From the NCBI GenBank assembly GCA_001599935.1, contig BCIJ01000017.1:310852-374851 (forward strand): DNA of 64,000 nucleotides, read 5' to 3'. A program made the position numbers and the translations under genes. Numbering within the stretch: the stretch's first letter is position 1; every line of letters starts with the position of its first letter. The stretch comes from Holtermannia corniformis. Taxonomy: Eukaryota; Basidiomycota; Tremellomycetes; Holtermanniales. A model generated the notes under the pieces. It had not been told where the DNA came from and ran no database searches. It saw nothing but the letters and a program-made list of their open reading frames with translations. Below are positions 36,761 to 49,465 of the stretch, piece by piece.

Positions 36761-36761
<1 letters not shown>

Positions 36762-36799
<38 letters not shown>
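36762..36799. repeat. (GT)19 microsatellite
   Basis: Thirty-eight bases of perfect GT on the plus strand, (CA)19 in the direction of the gene to its left. It ends one base before that gene's start codon (36758-36760), so it forms the 5' leader or core promoter. Confidence 0.97.
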
Positions 36800-36801
<2 letters not shown>

Positions 36802-36969
36802 CTGTACGATGGGAAGGAGCTCAGCGCATGTCAGCTCCCTTATAGACGTGCTGTCAGTCATTGCGCAGCATCAATACCGCCTAGATCGTAATCCTGCATT
36901 GGCCTGTTTGTTGATGAGCGCTCTAGCGCGCGATGCGAATACATGATTAGACCGTGACAACAATGCAAT

Positions 36970-39304
36970 CTAGAGCTCTTCGTCATCGTCATCCGCTGAA
37001 CACACTAGCGTCAGCTCTATTCGCGTTGTCGAGTGTTTGCGACTGACCGCCAACCGACTGCAAGAACGCAGCAAAGTCCTGCTCCTTCTTCGTGTCCTCG
37101 TCGACCTCCATGACCTCGCGCACAGCCACCGGCTTCTTTGCCTTTGCCTTGTCCTTCTTGCTGCGCTTGTCCGGAATGGATACCGGTGCCGGCTCATCAT
37201 CCGCCATCTCATCGTCGTGGCTGACTCCCATAAAGTCGAATCCAAACACGAGATCGTCCTCGGTCTTCGCAGCCGTTGCAGCACGCTTCTTGGCCTTCTT
37301 GGCTTGCTGCTTGAGTCTTTGCCGGTCAAACAGTTGATCGGCTGGTAAGACAGCAAGCTCCGAAGGTGTAAAGAGTCGCGAGGGGTGCGATGCCGCGGCA
37401 GGGTTGCGCGGCGCCAGAGTCTCGCGGTGGCTGTAGGTAGGATTCGGTGCGGCTACGCTGACAGCAACAGCCGATCCGGTACTCGCCACAGGCACATCAT
37501 CATCTACGGGCATCTCGCCAACCGGCAGTCTACACGCAATCAGCCCCAGCACTCGATAGCTCACGCGAACGCACTGGTCCTCGCCTGCACCCGTATACCA
37601 TTCGCCGCCGCCTTCAGCGAGCATGTCGTCTAGCAACCCATCTAGACTGAACGCTTGTCCAAGCGTGGTCAAGATCTTGGCGTCGCCAACCTTCTCACCC
37701 ATCTCGACGTCGCCATCTGGTGCGCCTTGAGGAAGGGCGGTGGGTGCGGAAGACGCGTGCACCTTTGGCGGAATGGTGTGGAATGGAATCTTGCCTGCGT
37801 TCCAGTCACGCAGGATCGACACTGCCGAGCCCTCTAGGTCCGGGATGCCACCCTAAGCTGTCAGCGCGACTGGAGACTAGGCCGAACCGACTCACTTTGC
37901 CGAGCCGACCACGGGTCAGAGCGATTTTGATGAGAAAGTCACGGACATCATCGAATGGAGGGATGTTGTACAGCTTTTGGATCACTGCGGGTTCCACCCT
38001 CGACAGGATGACTTCAACTGTGACGCTTTAGTAAGGAGGCTGGACGACTGTCAGGAGACCGACCTGGCGCGATCGGATCCTCGACCAACTCGGCCTTGAC
38101 GCAGTTACGGAGCATGACCTCTGCTTGCCTCCTCCGGCCCTCTTCACCCTCTACCTGGGTACCGAAGTCCTCCAGCACGACACCGGGACAATCGAGCACC
38201 TTTACGCCCTTATCCAGAACTACTTCCTGCACCACACGGGTCTTGCCCGGCATGGCTGCCACCCCGCATGCCCTGCTCCGCTTGAGCGAGTTGATAAGAG
38301 ACGACTTGCCGACATTCGGATAGCCAATGATCCCGACCGTCAAGCTCGAGTGCGGTGTAGAGAGGGCGTATTGCTTGAGGAGATGGAGGAGTGCGGGTGC
38401 GCCGAGCGAGGAGGACGTGGTGGGGATGGGAGCGAGATGGGCGGAGCCTGAGTTGAGCTGGCCTGGAACGGCGGTAGTCGTCGGCATGAGGGGTACGGCG
38501 GATTGCGAGAGGTTTTGGCGTTGAGCTTGAGTCGATGACTTGAATGGCATGCAAGGGAATGAGTGACGAAGGTGTTTGATCCATGCTTCGAGGTTGGCGC
38601 GGGGTACGAGATCTGATTGTATCAGCCTATGAAAAATAAAACCCTGCAAGCGCACCAATCTTGTTAATGACTGCGAGAAGCTTCTTGCCCTGCGCATCAT
38701 GCCGCCGGACTTCCTCTTCGACCCAGCGACTTCTCGTGCCCTCTGGATCTCGCGCATCCAACACTTGTATGATCACATCACTCCGCTCGATAACTTTGCG
38801 GAGCTCGCGCATGAACGCCTTTGCCGATGAGTCGCGCACGGTCAAGGAGGCGTCGACGAGTTGCTGAGCATCGTAGCCCGAGCTGGATGAAGCCGCCGCG
38901 AGCGCCGCAATGTCGGCTTGTCGCTGCTGCTGAGCTGAAGTATGCGCAAGCGCTACAACGCTCTTGATCTGCTGGGTCGAGGGCGGTTGAACACCCTGGG
39001 TCATCTTCAGTCATGCTCAGTGTTGGATTGCCAAATTACCGACCTTGCCTTTGCCACCGCCGATAGCTTTGCCTCCTGCTTGCAACTGGGAAAACTTGGG
39101 GACACCAAAGTCCTTGTTCTTTTCTAATGATGCCTTATCAGTCCAAAGCTCGACGCCAAACGCTGACTGACTCTTGCCCGCCTGCGGGACGTCATATGCC
39201 TTGGCCTTGGGACCGGTCTTTTCTGCACAGACACGAGTCAGTGACTGCCATTTTCTGCGCCAGCGTCGACATTGTTTCAGACACTGACTATTCGCCTTTG
39301 GCAT
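36970..39304 (-). CDS. Nucleostemin/GNL3-class nucleolar GTPase
   Basis: Circularly permuted GTPase for large ribosomal subunit assembly in the nucleolus. It starts MPKANKKTGPKAKAYDVPQA across the first intron. QSAFGVELWTDKASLEKNKD, VIERSDVIIQVLDARDPEGT and LAVINKIDLVPR (G4, NKID) follow. Then G1 reads VGIIGYPNVGKSSLINSLKR and G2/G3 read MPGKTRVVQEVVLDKGVKVL and DCPG. So the order is G4-G1-G3, as in the YlqF/Nug1/GNL family. VEPAVIQKLYNIPPFDDVRD and FLIKIALTRGRLGKGGIPDL continue the family's C-terminal region. A Lys/Ala coiled stretch and an acidic tail ending DDDDEEL close it. The N-terminal basic domain is shorter than in human GNL3. Stop TAG at 36970-36972. Yeast Nug1/Grn1 is the closest role. 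Confidence 0.9.
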
Positions 39305-39592
39305 GGCTCTATAGTGTTGAACAGGCGAGTCAGGTTTGCTCGCCATCGACAGCACGGACCACACAAAATCTCATGCGGGGTATTGCGTTAGTGAACTTGA
39401 ATAACACCGCGAGCAATAATAGGCACACCACTACGACAATAGGCGCGCGGATGCAGATGCGGGGAAGGCTGTTGGCGTGTCGGTGGGCGCAACAGCGTCT
39501 GTCCAGGGCCATGATGCCTTGCCAGGGCGTTGGGAGAATCTAAGGGTGTGCAATATGCATGTACGCGTGCCGCAAGCTGATCCATCGCAGTA

Positions 39593-42500
39593 ATGACTAC
39601 GCCTCCTGCAACTCCTCCCGCACGTCCCGGGCGGAGGGTGCCTTCCGGTGGGCGTCCGTTGCCAGTCAGGCCGTCCCCTCCAAGGTCTGCTGGGTATGGT
39701 ACAGCATCACGAAAAACCTCTCTGGGCTCGGCCAGAACGCTATACGAGGAGCCAGAGCGCATGCAGGATGCGTCGACGGCATCATTGGACCAGCTCCTGA
39801 GCGAGCTGGAGCACGAAATCACAAGTTCACCTATGGCCTCGCCGTCGCTCAACATCACAGACCAGGCCCCAGAACACCAGCCGGACGAACCACCGTCAAC
39901 GTCAAAAGGCCACGCTCGGAGTGAGACGACTCCCGACATCCGGGCCACGTCGCCAGCTCTGCGCAATCCTACACATACGCGAGCAGCAACGCAAGCTAGT
40001 GTACAGACCGGGGCGCCGACAAAGTCCCACTCGCTGTTCTCGGTCGGAGGACCACTCTCGCCCCGGCGAGCAAAGCCAAAGATGACGCTGCTGACAACCA
40101 ACCTGCCGGTGCCCAAAGACACCTCCAAGCGGCCCGTCTCGCCGGGCGCTAAACACTGGACGCACGTTCGCGCTCAAGTACTGGGTGACAGTCATGCGCA
40201 ATCACCCACCGATCAAGCTGGTAGCAACGGCGGCAGCAAGCTGGCAGCACAGCCCGCCAGAAAACAAGGACTTGTCTCCAAGGCCGCCGGTCGACTTGGC
40301 TTCCGCCACGTCGCAGAGACCATGATGGGGTTCGGTCCCGAACTTGGAGATCTGGCTGTCGCTGGACCCAGCACATCCGCTGGCTCCAGATTCTCTGCGG
40401 AACAAGAAGAGGTTGCGCGTGAGCGCCGCAAATTTTCTCGCGACGTCAAATGGTGTTTGGACGACTGCGGTCGAGAAGAGACACGCCGGCGGCTCAACAA
40501 GATGAAAGCCGACCCTGCGGCTTCTGTCGCCTATGCGTCCGGCTTGGCATCGCATAAACGCCAGTCTTCTTTGCCTCTCCGTTCAGCCACTGCGAGCGCC
40601 GTGAACGCGTACTCGCCTGCGCAGGATCTACCTCCCTTTGCACCGCTGTTGACGGTTTTGCACTCGTACATTTCCGCTGCGAGGGCTCAAAAGGCCTGGG
40701 CTTTCACGTTACCTTGGCATTCGGAAGTCTTGGTCGAGCTCGGCGCTTCCTTCGTTGATGCGGACGGTGCAGAAGATGGTGGAAAGCTCATGGCGCTTGA
40801 AATCTTCGCCATCGTCGTCAGAACGTGGGCACCTGCCAGATGGGAGGCAAGTGCTCGGAGTACGCGGTTCATCGGGCTGACCGTACCGTAGGAAGAGCTC
40901 GATCGTTGGCTGTGGATCTGCAAGGCACTCGAGACGGACAGCAAAGCACTGCGAGTGGGTTCTATATCTACAAGCTCTGCTTCAACTCATCATCTCGCAG
41001 AATCGTGGTCAACAGATCCTGGTCGAGTTGCTTGACCCCGCTTCACAGCTGCCACGCAAAGCCGATCGCCCAGCGACGCCGCTGGCATTCGAGAGCTGTG
41101 CCGTCGCCCTCCTGCGCCTCGCATCTTCTATCGAACACGCGGCAGCGCAGCACGAGACTCTACAACGCGAAGTCTGGCGACAGATCGAACAGCTCCGACG
41201 CGGCGCCATCATCAAAGTCAGTAAGCGCCAGGTATGCGAGGTGTATGCGCACGAGGCAAGCGCAGGCGATGAATCTGCACCGGTGGAACGCGAGGTGTTC
41301 TGGGTCGCCGTCGCAAAGACGTTGAGTTGTGGAGACAGTAGTCTACCGCCGTGGCTACTGGGTCGAGATGCCGAAGGGCTCAAGGTGAGTCCAAGTGAGG
41401 ATCCTTGATCATGCTGAAGATGGAAGCGTTTCCAACCGCCGCCAATATTGCATGCGACCCCACCAATCATCATTGCCATTCGACATCGTGCAACTGCTGC
41501 TTTGCTAGTCGCCATCCCGCGTCTCGTGCGCGGATCTGCGCTTGACCTGCCGAAAGCGCACAGCATGCTACAACATCAGCTCCTGCCAGAGGTCCTTCAT
41601 CTCGGAGAGCTCGTCTCAGCTACGAAACTAGCAGACCTGCGTTTACGCTTTTGCCGGGCGGCGTTGAGCATTGCCAATGTGCGGCCAACAAAACAATTTC
41701 AAAACGATAGCGATCCATTCGAAACTATCCATGAGGAGTTGCATGACCATACTGGTCTGCCTCTATTTGTGGAGGACCTGGTGGAACGCGCTGCAGACTG
41801 GAGGACGAGCGCGACGATGGCGCTGAAGGAATATGTCAGTGTATCTGGGAAGCCCAAGCTTCTTCACTGATCATCATGCAGTTTGGCGACATGCCGTATA
41901 GCATGTGTTTCGCCCAGATCACTGCCATGCTCGGGTCGAGCAACACGGCCTGCAAACAGGTCCTCCAAGTCAGCTTACCGACCCTGTGGACGGTCAGTTG
42001 GCGAACATTGTCTGGGAACATCACTGACACTGTAAACTGCAGCGTTTAGCGCAGGATCCTCCGGGCGACACTCAAGAAGCATCGCAGCTCCTTCAAATAT
42101 TGCAAGCCAACCATCCGCAGGTGCTGTACAAGCCACTCTTCACGTGCGCAGCGACGTCGCACGTTGCGAATGTGCATGATCATAGACGCATCGTGCATAC
42201 CATGGCGCAGATCATGGGTCCTGTCCGGTATTGGACACACGCTCAACCAGACATGCTGGCGTTGCTGTGCATGGGCGAGGTCAAGCGCACAAAACTCGAC
42301 ATTTCGCACGAGGTTGTCAAGCCGTGGTCAACCGACAAAGTGGGTCGCGACGTTATATTAATCGAGCTTGTCGCTGCCCTGCAACGCATTGTCGAGGCGG
42401 ATGACGAGAGTACGGGTGAGGGCAGTCACTTGCGCAAGTTTGCGACTCTGCTCGAGTCCCGTATCGCCGCAATGGCAGAAACTCAGGTCAGTGAAGCGAT

Positions 42501-45500
42501 CGAGTCACGAAAGCAACTCATTCTCAATCAGGAGGCTACAGCGTGGATACCTATCGTGACCCGGGCCCTGCTTTGTCATCTTTTCATGGTCTTGCGTCGG
42601 CTGACACAGTCGCACAAACAGTCTGTATCCTCTCAGTGTAGATTCCTAGCTTACGTCCTATAGCGCGTCGTGGGTCAAAGCTGTATGCACTTGGTCCCAA
42701 CAGGCGTTAGAAGCCACGGTCGAGCAAGGCTCGTCTTTGGAAATCGACCAGAGCCTGCAAGTCGCTACGCAGGCGGCCGAGGCACGAGTTGCAGATCTAC
42801 GCGAGCTATATTCAGCGAGATTTCAAGCACAGCCCCGTCGTACTGCGTCTACGACCTCGACACAACTCGTGTCTACACCGTCTCAACCTGCAAGCAGGGC
42901 CACAACCTGCGGGCCATGTTTCGATATCATCAGCACCGCCCCGCTTGATGTGTGCCTGCGCGTGCTGGTTGCTCATCATGTCCATCTACCAGCCGCCGGC
43001 CTACTCCGTTCGCTCCCCTTGCTGTGGAAACAATGGCTTGCAAGCGATGGTATGCACCAAGCACTGGCGGTACGTAGCTCATAGGAATTAGGCCGCACAG
43101 CTGATAGCAACAGATCCTATTCTTACTTTTGACGGCGCTAGAGCACTCCCCAGTCAAAGTCCTGGACCTCATGGAAACGAATTTCACATCGTCAGTCACT
43201 GTGACCCAGCAGAAGGTCATTGCCTTCTTCTCCTACCGTTACCAGGTCTTGAACCAAGTCTGGCTCTCAGACCGAGCTACACGAGCCACACTGCGCTTCC
43301 CGCCCGCTGAAGCACCATTCGTGGCCGCGGAATTGGGATCGTCTACTTGGGTCGCTCCCGCGGCCGAACAGGATGTCACGCTACTCAAATTTGGTCGTGT
43401 GCTGCCTTTTGACGTACGTCAGCGTCTTTTGGAGCTTGGCTGGAGCGAGGACGCTGCCGTTGTGAGCAACAGCGATTGGGAGCGTGTGCCCGTATCAGCT
43501 TTACCACCTCAACATTTGGAGCATGCCCCGGTCGACTCAACAGCGGCATCCCCCTCGCCTGTTCGCGCATTGCTTCGACGCACGTCGAGCAACGAAGGGC
43601 GTCAAATAATCCAAGTCAAGCGTCGACCAGTCCTACCTCCAGCGATTGTCGCCGCCATCGTCCATCGGTCACTGGGTGCATCTGATATCATCGATCAAGT
43701 ACGGTGGCGGAGCTTTTTAGCCATAATCGCTCGCGACGACGCGCCCAGTCTCATTCGAGTCATCAGCCATGAGCTCGACGGGCACAACGACTTGCATGCC
43801 CTGACGCTCATGCAGCGGCTTCTGGTGGCGCAAAGAGCAGCCGCTCCAGGATTCGCTTACCTGGCGTTCAACTCCTTACTGGGATATCTGAAGTCGTGCG
43901 TGCGCTCGTCAGACGCAAACAACCTGTGGTTGTACTGTCGTCATCTCTCCGTCCTGGCTGCGTTCACGCCTTTCGTGAGCGACTTCTCATTGCGCGAGAT
44001 CAAGAAGAGCAAGGCCGAAGTATTGCTGCTGCCACTCCTTCCAGTGAACATGGCCGGCATGCCTGATGGCAGTTGGGAGGCAATATGGGAAGCTCGTACC
44101 GCACAGCATCTAATAGTGGATCGCCTGCTTGAAGCGAACCCACGCGAAGTATACGCCGTCAAGAAAGGCATTCTCAATGGCTACCCTTCGATGCACAGAG
44201 CCCGCACGCCTGCTGGGACCTCTACCCTCGACGTCCCGTTACCGCCGTTGCTGTGGGCGCGCAGCTGGCTCAAACTAGTCAACCGGATATTCTGTTCAAT
44301 CAATCGCAACTACAATGATCGCATCGAGCTGGAAGAATATATCGACGGTGTCTGTAACATCATGCGCGCGTACGGTCACGTCGATACGTTGACCGCTGCT
44401 CACTGTATGCAGAGTGAGTGGTGAGACCTTTGCGACCTCAGCTGACTTTCCAGTTTTCCTCCTGGCGTCCACACGCTTTCGTCGCCTATTCAGCACAGGC
44501 AGTCTGTTCGTCAAGATCATGACTGCGACATTCGAAACCTACAATCGCTCGTTCAGCTCCTTCGCCGTCCGCGACTGTATCGAATATTCGGTTCGAGGTT
44601 TCCTGAGCATTCACATGGAGGCTTTTGTCCTTCAGTCATGCGTCGCTACGACCCATATGGTCTTACAAGCCTCCCATCCGGCGGAGACTGGTCACAAACT
44701 CTTCACGCTCCTGTCGTGTCTCACGCGACGCAACGACCCTAACAACGGTGCTGCGTCGGGCATTCGGGGCCTCAATGACTCTCAGGAGCGCGATGCTCTC
44801 ATCGCAATGGTCAACGATCGTCCGGAAATCGATCTAGCAGACATTCGCAACGCTGCAGACCAGCGACATGCACGAAAGCTCAATGCTCTGGCGGCCGAGA
44901 AATATGACGCTTCGACCTTCTCGTTGGAGAACGTCATCCGACTTTTCGTTACGGTCATAGCCGACAGTCCCGCGTCGCGACGTGCACACGATTTCCTTGG
45001 TGCACTGGCCTACCTGGTCGAGCCGCTGCTCAACGAAGCCACCTCAGCTTGTCAAGATCTGCTGCACGAGGGGATTACCGCTTTGGCGAACATCTATTGT
45101 CGACCACAGCGCAAGGCGATGGATTCGGCATCCAGAAACCTGTTGTTACTGCAGCCCAGTGCAGACTCGGATGGTCGACGACCGTCCGAGTCAAGCGAGG
45201 ATCAAACAGATTGGATCTTGATCCAACTCGATTATCTGCATCTGGTCGAAGCCTACGCTCAAGCTGGCGGATCTTGGAGCTCAACAGTGATGAGCCGCAT
45301 TCTCGATGTCCTTCCTGAGCTCCTGCGCATCAAGTCGAGTGCGGCTTCCGCTCGGGCCGCCTCATTCCTGGAGGAAAACGCAAAAACTGCACTCGCGCCG
45401 ACGCAGACGACTTTCAAGCGAGCGGTGACTTTTCTCCGTGACGTGGCTCCCCTCTTCTCACAGCAACTTACTCGCATCGATTTTGCACCGATGCTTGAAT

Positions 45501-46759
45501 GCGTCGGCCGTCTACTGGAAGTCACTCGTGCGGATGCGGACCCCAAGCTCATCACAGCCGTCACAAACCTGTACCTCTCGCCATCGCTGGAGGCCATTGT
45601 CGGTGCGATTGAGAATGGACTCCAGCTCGAGGCGCCACTCAATGCAGCCATCATCTATGTGCTCGCCCAGGCCGTCTTCGTCCCGAATTCGAACGCTCTT
45701 GCTGTCTTGGAAGCACACTCGCCAACGCCCGGTTTGCTCAGCGTGGTTGTGCTCCCTCTCCTGCAAGCCCTGCCATCTCTGGGCCGGGTCCCCAACAACT
45801 CGGTGGTCGAGAGAGACACAGAGGTCGCTCTTGCTCAAGCATGGTCTCGTCTGGTCGCCTTTGCCATGCGCGGGCTCGAAGAGCGTGCATCGACGAAGCG
45901 AACACGAGGTGCGCAATACAATGGCAACGGTCGCGACCACGCCGCAAGAAAGGCCTTCGCTGTACAGGTCATTAAACTTGCCTTGGTGAGAGCGGAGCCA
46001 GCATTGACAGCCGTACGTGGACTTTGGCCGCACCTTGCGAAATGTCTACGCTCTGCTGCTCACGGGGCCAATGCCCGTTTCTTACGCGATGCTGCCGTTC
46101 AGCATATACAAGTACGGGAGATGCGAATCACCGATTGGCTGTTCTGGACGATCAGTCACTTGCTGTGCCGCTTCAAGACCCCATTGCTGCTCGAGCTCCG
46201 CCCTTGGGTCCAAGCCACTCTTGCTACGAGCCTGGCAAATGACACATCACGACCGTCATCCCCTGGCCATCGTCAGTATTCCTTCGCTCGCCAGAGCATC
46301 TCTCCCGGCGGCCGCACGCGTCATGGGTCTGCTGCAAGCACAGCGTCTCCCCACATGGCTCAGTCAGCTCGCATCTCGACTCCTTTCCGACATCAGCCTC
46401 GACCGTCATTCGCTGAACTCAGTACTCGCCGGGTATCACAAATGACTCCTCGGTTCCCTGATGCCGCGCCAGTCTCGCGGCCCGAGCAGGGTGCAATCGT
46501 GCACCTGATGGCTGCGCCAACCCGCGTGCTGTCCGCGACAGGTGGCGCGTTCCCTTCGTTGCCAGACGCTGTGGCCTCGGGCTCCACCGTCGAGCTGCTG
46601 AGCAGCGAATTGCGCGATCACGCGGAATTGGCCGTCAATGCAGTTCGGGCCGCCTTCGGATACAGCGAGCAGCAGGGTTGTACCTTGTGGTCCATTCAGG
46701 AGGCTACCGTGGGTCTGTTCTACATCAACACGGGCCAAGCTGATACGCCCAGGCCGTGA
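39593..46759 (+). CDS. Very large helical-repeat protein, candidate UNC80 homologue
   Basis: About 2,100 residues over many exons. The N-terminus MTTPPATPPARPGRRVPSGG is disordered for about 270 residues. After RERRKFSRDVKWCLDDCGRE the rest is long, mostly helical, HEAT/armadillo-like sequence. It includes FAPLLTVLHSYISAARAQKA, EELDRWLWICKALETDSKAL and KRFQPPPILHATPPIIIAIR. PLFTCAATSHVANVHDHRRI, WLKLVNRIFCSINRNYNDRI and SFSSFAVRDCIEYSVRGFLS follow. The layout matches the basidiomycete proteins known to me as UNC80 C-terminal-domain proteins. UNC80 is an accessory subunit of the NALCN sodium-leak channel, and fungi have the related Cch1-Mid1 channel. The assignment rests on memory of that family pattern, so treat it as tentative. 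It is divergent from the GTPase gene, 288 bp apart. Confidence 0.6.
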
Positions 46760-47171
46760 TCAACGAAGAAACTCGGCTGCTGCTAGCTGAATTCGCAGAC
46801 GTTTTCGGCACAGACCAGCCTCACGAGACATGAGATCCCCCGTTGTACAATGAGGACAATACAATGCCATGCGTCTATGTACAATTCATGCCTTGTGTGT
46901 CGTGTCGCTTTCGTCGTCTCTTCTACAATGAGTGGGTTTTCTGGTATGCTGCGAGGAACTGAGCTGGGGGGAACGAGTGAGGTGATCAGTGAGTTGTCGA
47001 GACTGGAAGAATTAGCTTGTGTCTCGTCATTGCTTTGCCTCGTGGACGGACCGCGTGTCATTCCGTAGGACCTACTGGCGATTCATAGCTTTGTTCTGTG
47101 ACCTCAATCCAGGACGCCTTGCAATCCCAACTATCGTTTGTCAACCTCTACCGTTTGTACCAAAAGGTGAC
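46760..47171. other. Convergent intergenic region
   Basis: Between the ends of the UNC80-like gene and the kinase gene. No supported gene; it probably holds both 3' ends. Confidence 0.45.
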
Positions 47172-49139
47172 TTACACTGTCCGGTACCGCGCTTCGTCCC
47201 CAGCGGGGGTTCGGCAACGCCTGCATTCTCGTCCCTGATATCGTTGATCAGCTGCCAGCGCGTGCTTGATACGCAACTCACACTTTGGCCGTCTTGCGCT
47301 TGACTGCCCGCGGCGGCGTCGCAGCGAGACCGACGTCCATTCTGATCTTGTCGACTGGGTTCGCAGTTTTGTTGGGCTCCTACGATCGCTCAGTCCAATG
47401 GATCAGAGGTACTGACCGACTTACGTTTCCTAGGACCTTTAATGGGCGGCGCTTCGGCCTCTCTTCCTGGAGATTATTGCTCTTGGGCCCCAGGACGGTA
47501 CTCGGCTTTATGCTGGGTTCAGCAAGCGGAGGCACCTCGTGTAGCGGTTGACGAGGCGTTATCGTGGGCTTCTGGTGTCGTGGCGGAGTGACTGGTGTCT
47601 GTGCGGGCTTGACGGCTTGACGAGGCTTACTCGCTGACCGCCGTAATGGCGCCGGCCGAGTCTGTGGCAATGCATGGCTCATCAGCCTCGCTCTCGCCTT
47701 GGCCGGCGAAGTCGACTGCACAGGTGACAGATTGATCCGCTTGAGCCTGGTAGCGGCCGTCGGCTTTGGCCGTCGTGCGGCCTCCTTTTCATTCATGATC
47801 TCCCAACCGCGGCAGAGCATGCCGATCCAGCGTTTCTCCCATCTCGGACCAGCGCCAGGCTTGAGGTTGACCAAGACGACAAGCTCGGACTGGCAGAGGA
47901 CGAACTCGCCGGTGATGTAGGCCATGAAGAGGAGATCTTGAATGACTTGCTCGGGGATCTGGGTCGGGAGCATTGGTGGCAGGTGTAGCGAGGGTGGCTT
48001 GTAGGGTTTCGGATCGCGCGAACCCACAGGAGTCAAGTAGGGATGCGCGAGGCAGTTTTTGATCTACACCTGATCAGTCACCGTTACCGCCCGATTCCGT
48101 GCGAACATACCGTGAAACGCTTGATTGGGTTTCGCTCCAACATCCCTTTCACTAGACTAGCAAGCCCGCCCGGCGCCAGGTCGGTAGGATCCCATTCCCA
48201 GACCGCGTCGCCGTACACCAACTTATACTTGAGCTCGTTGACGCCTTCATCATTCGGGAATGGCCAGTATGGGTGAGGATACTGAAGGAGCTTGAGCAGA
48301 ATGATGCCCAGTGCCCAGACATCGGCTTTAGCGGGATCCATTGGTAGCTCCTGGTAGGTGATGGTCAGGCCATGTTGGGATGATAAGCACTGCATACGTA
48401 CAGCAGTCTTCTCGGGTGACGAGTACTCGAGTGTTCCTCCCATCGAACGGTGTAGCGAATCATCTGGGATAAAGTGGGCAAACCCGAGATCGACGAGGCT
48501 ATGTCATCGTTAGCTTGCCGGGAATACCAAGACGCAATCAACTCACACTGGGTTGCCTGCATTATCCATGAGCACGTTGGAGCGCTTGAGGTCGCCATGA
48601 GAGAGATCCAGCTCGTGCAGGGCATTGACGGCCAGAAGGAGCTTGCGGAAGAATGGGACGAGCGTCGGCTTGGGGCAAGGGTTGGGCAGAGTATGGCACG
48701 TCGTTGGCAGATGCGGCAACAGCTCAAAGCTGATATAGTGTCAGCCATGGGTCAAGTGTCCTCTACGATGACTAACGTCCACCCAGAAAGCTGCTTGAAT
48801 GCCTCTAGCCCAATGACCCCTCCGACTCCAGCGCCTTGCAGTGCGCGGAGAAGCACAATCTCCTTGTAAGCCTCGATCGCATCGACGAGCTGGTTCAATG
48901 AGAATGGCGTGCTGTTTGGGCCATGCAGCGTGGGTAGGATCTTGCAGGCCGCTTCCTGAAACGTGGTCGAGTGCACTGCGGTCCGGACGAGGGCTGCGTA
49001 CGTGTCAGCCAGAGACACGTCGGTCGACCAACGCACCAAACGCTCCTCTGCCTATGGGAGCACCAAGTTTCCAGCCGGCGACAGAGGTCATTGCCGTCCT
49101 GGGCGTGGGTCGCTTCTTGCCTGACTGAGAGAGCGACAT
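47172..49139 (-). CDS. Divergent Ser/Thr protein kinase
   Basis: The start MSLSQSGKKRPTPRTAMTSV leads to the glycine loop GAPIGRGAFALV across an intron. Then come ACKILPTLHG (the Lys of the VAIK motif) and AIEAYKEIVLLRALQGAGVG. The catalytic loop is LSHGDLKRSNVLMDNAGNP: HRD is changed to HGD, but the catalytic Asp, Lys and Asn are kept. The Mg loop is LVDLGFAHF (DLG for DFG). The activation segment is GGTLEYSSPEK, then AKADVWALGIILLKLLQYPH and LAHPYLTP. So activity is plausible, without the HRD Arg that senses activation-loop phosphate. The C-terminal 250 residues are basic and disordered (RARLMSHALPQTRPAPLRRS). The last exon, ending at TAA 47172-47174, is uncertain. It is divergent from HIS3 (326 bp). 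Confidence 0.75.
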
Positions 49140-49465
49140 GGCAAACGTTGATTAGCTATTCCCATCCGCCCGTGGAAAGCCACCGAAGGACCTCGGAGTG
49201 GAGCCGAGATGGGAAAGGACGCCAACGTAATCGCGTGCGCAGTCGCTGTCACAGTCTAGTGAAAGGTATAGACAAACGGGGGCAGGATGAGACGTCGAGG
49301 GTGAGCAAGCTCGCTAACCACTGCACCGCACAAGCAACTGCGGGGCACCAGAGCGCAATCACATGAAAGTTGAGGATTGCACCGATCAGACCGTGGATCA
49401 GACCGATTTCCACCCACCGCCAATCACCACTGCAGCAATCAGCACCGTCTAGACCACTCTACACC

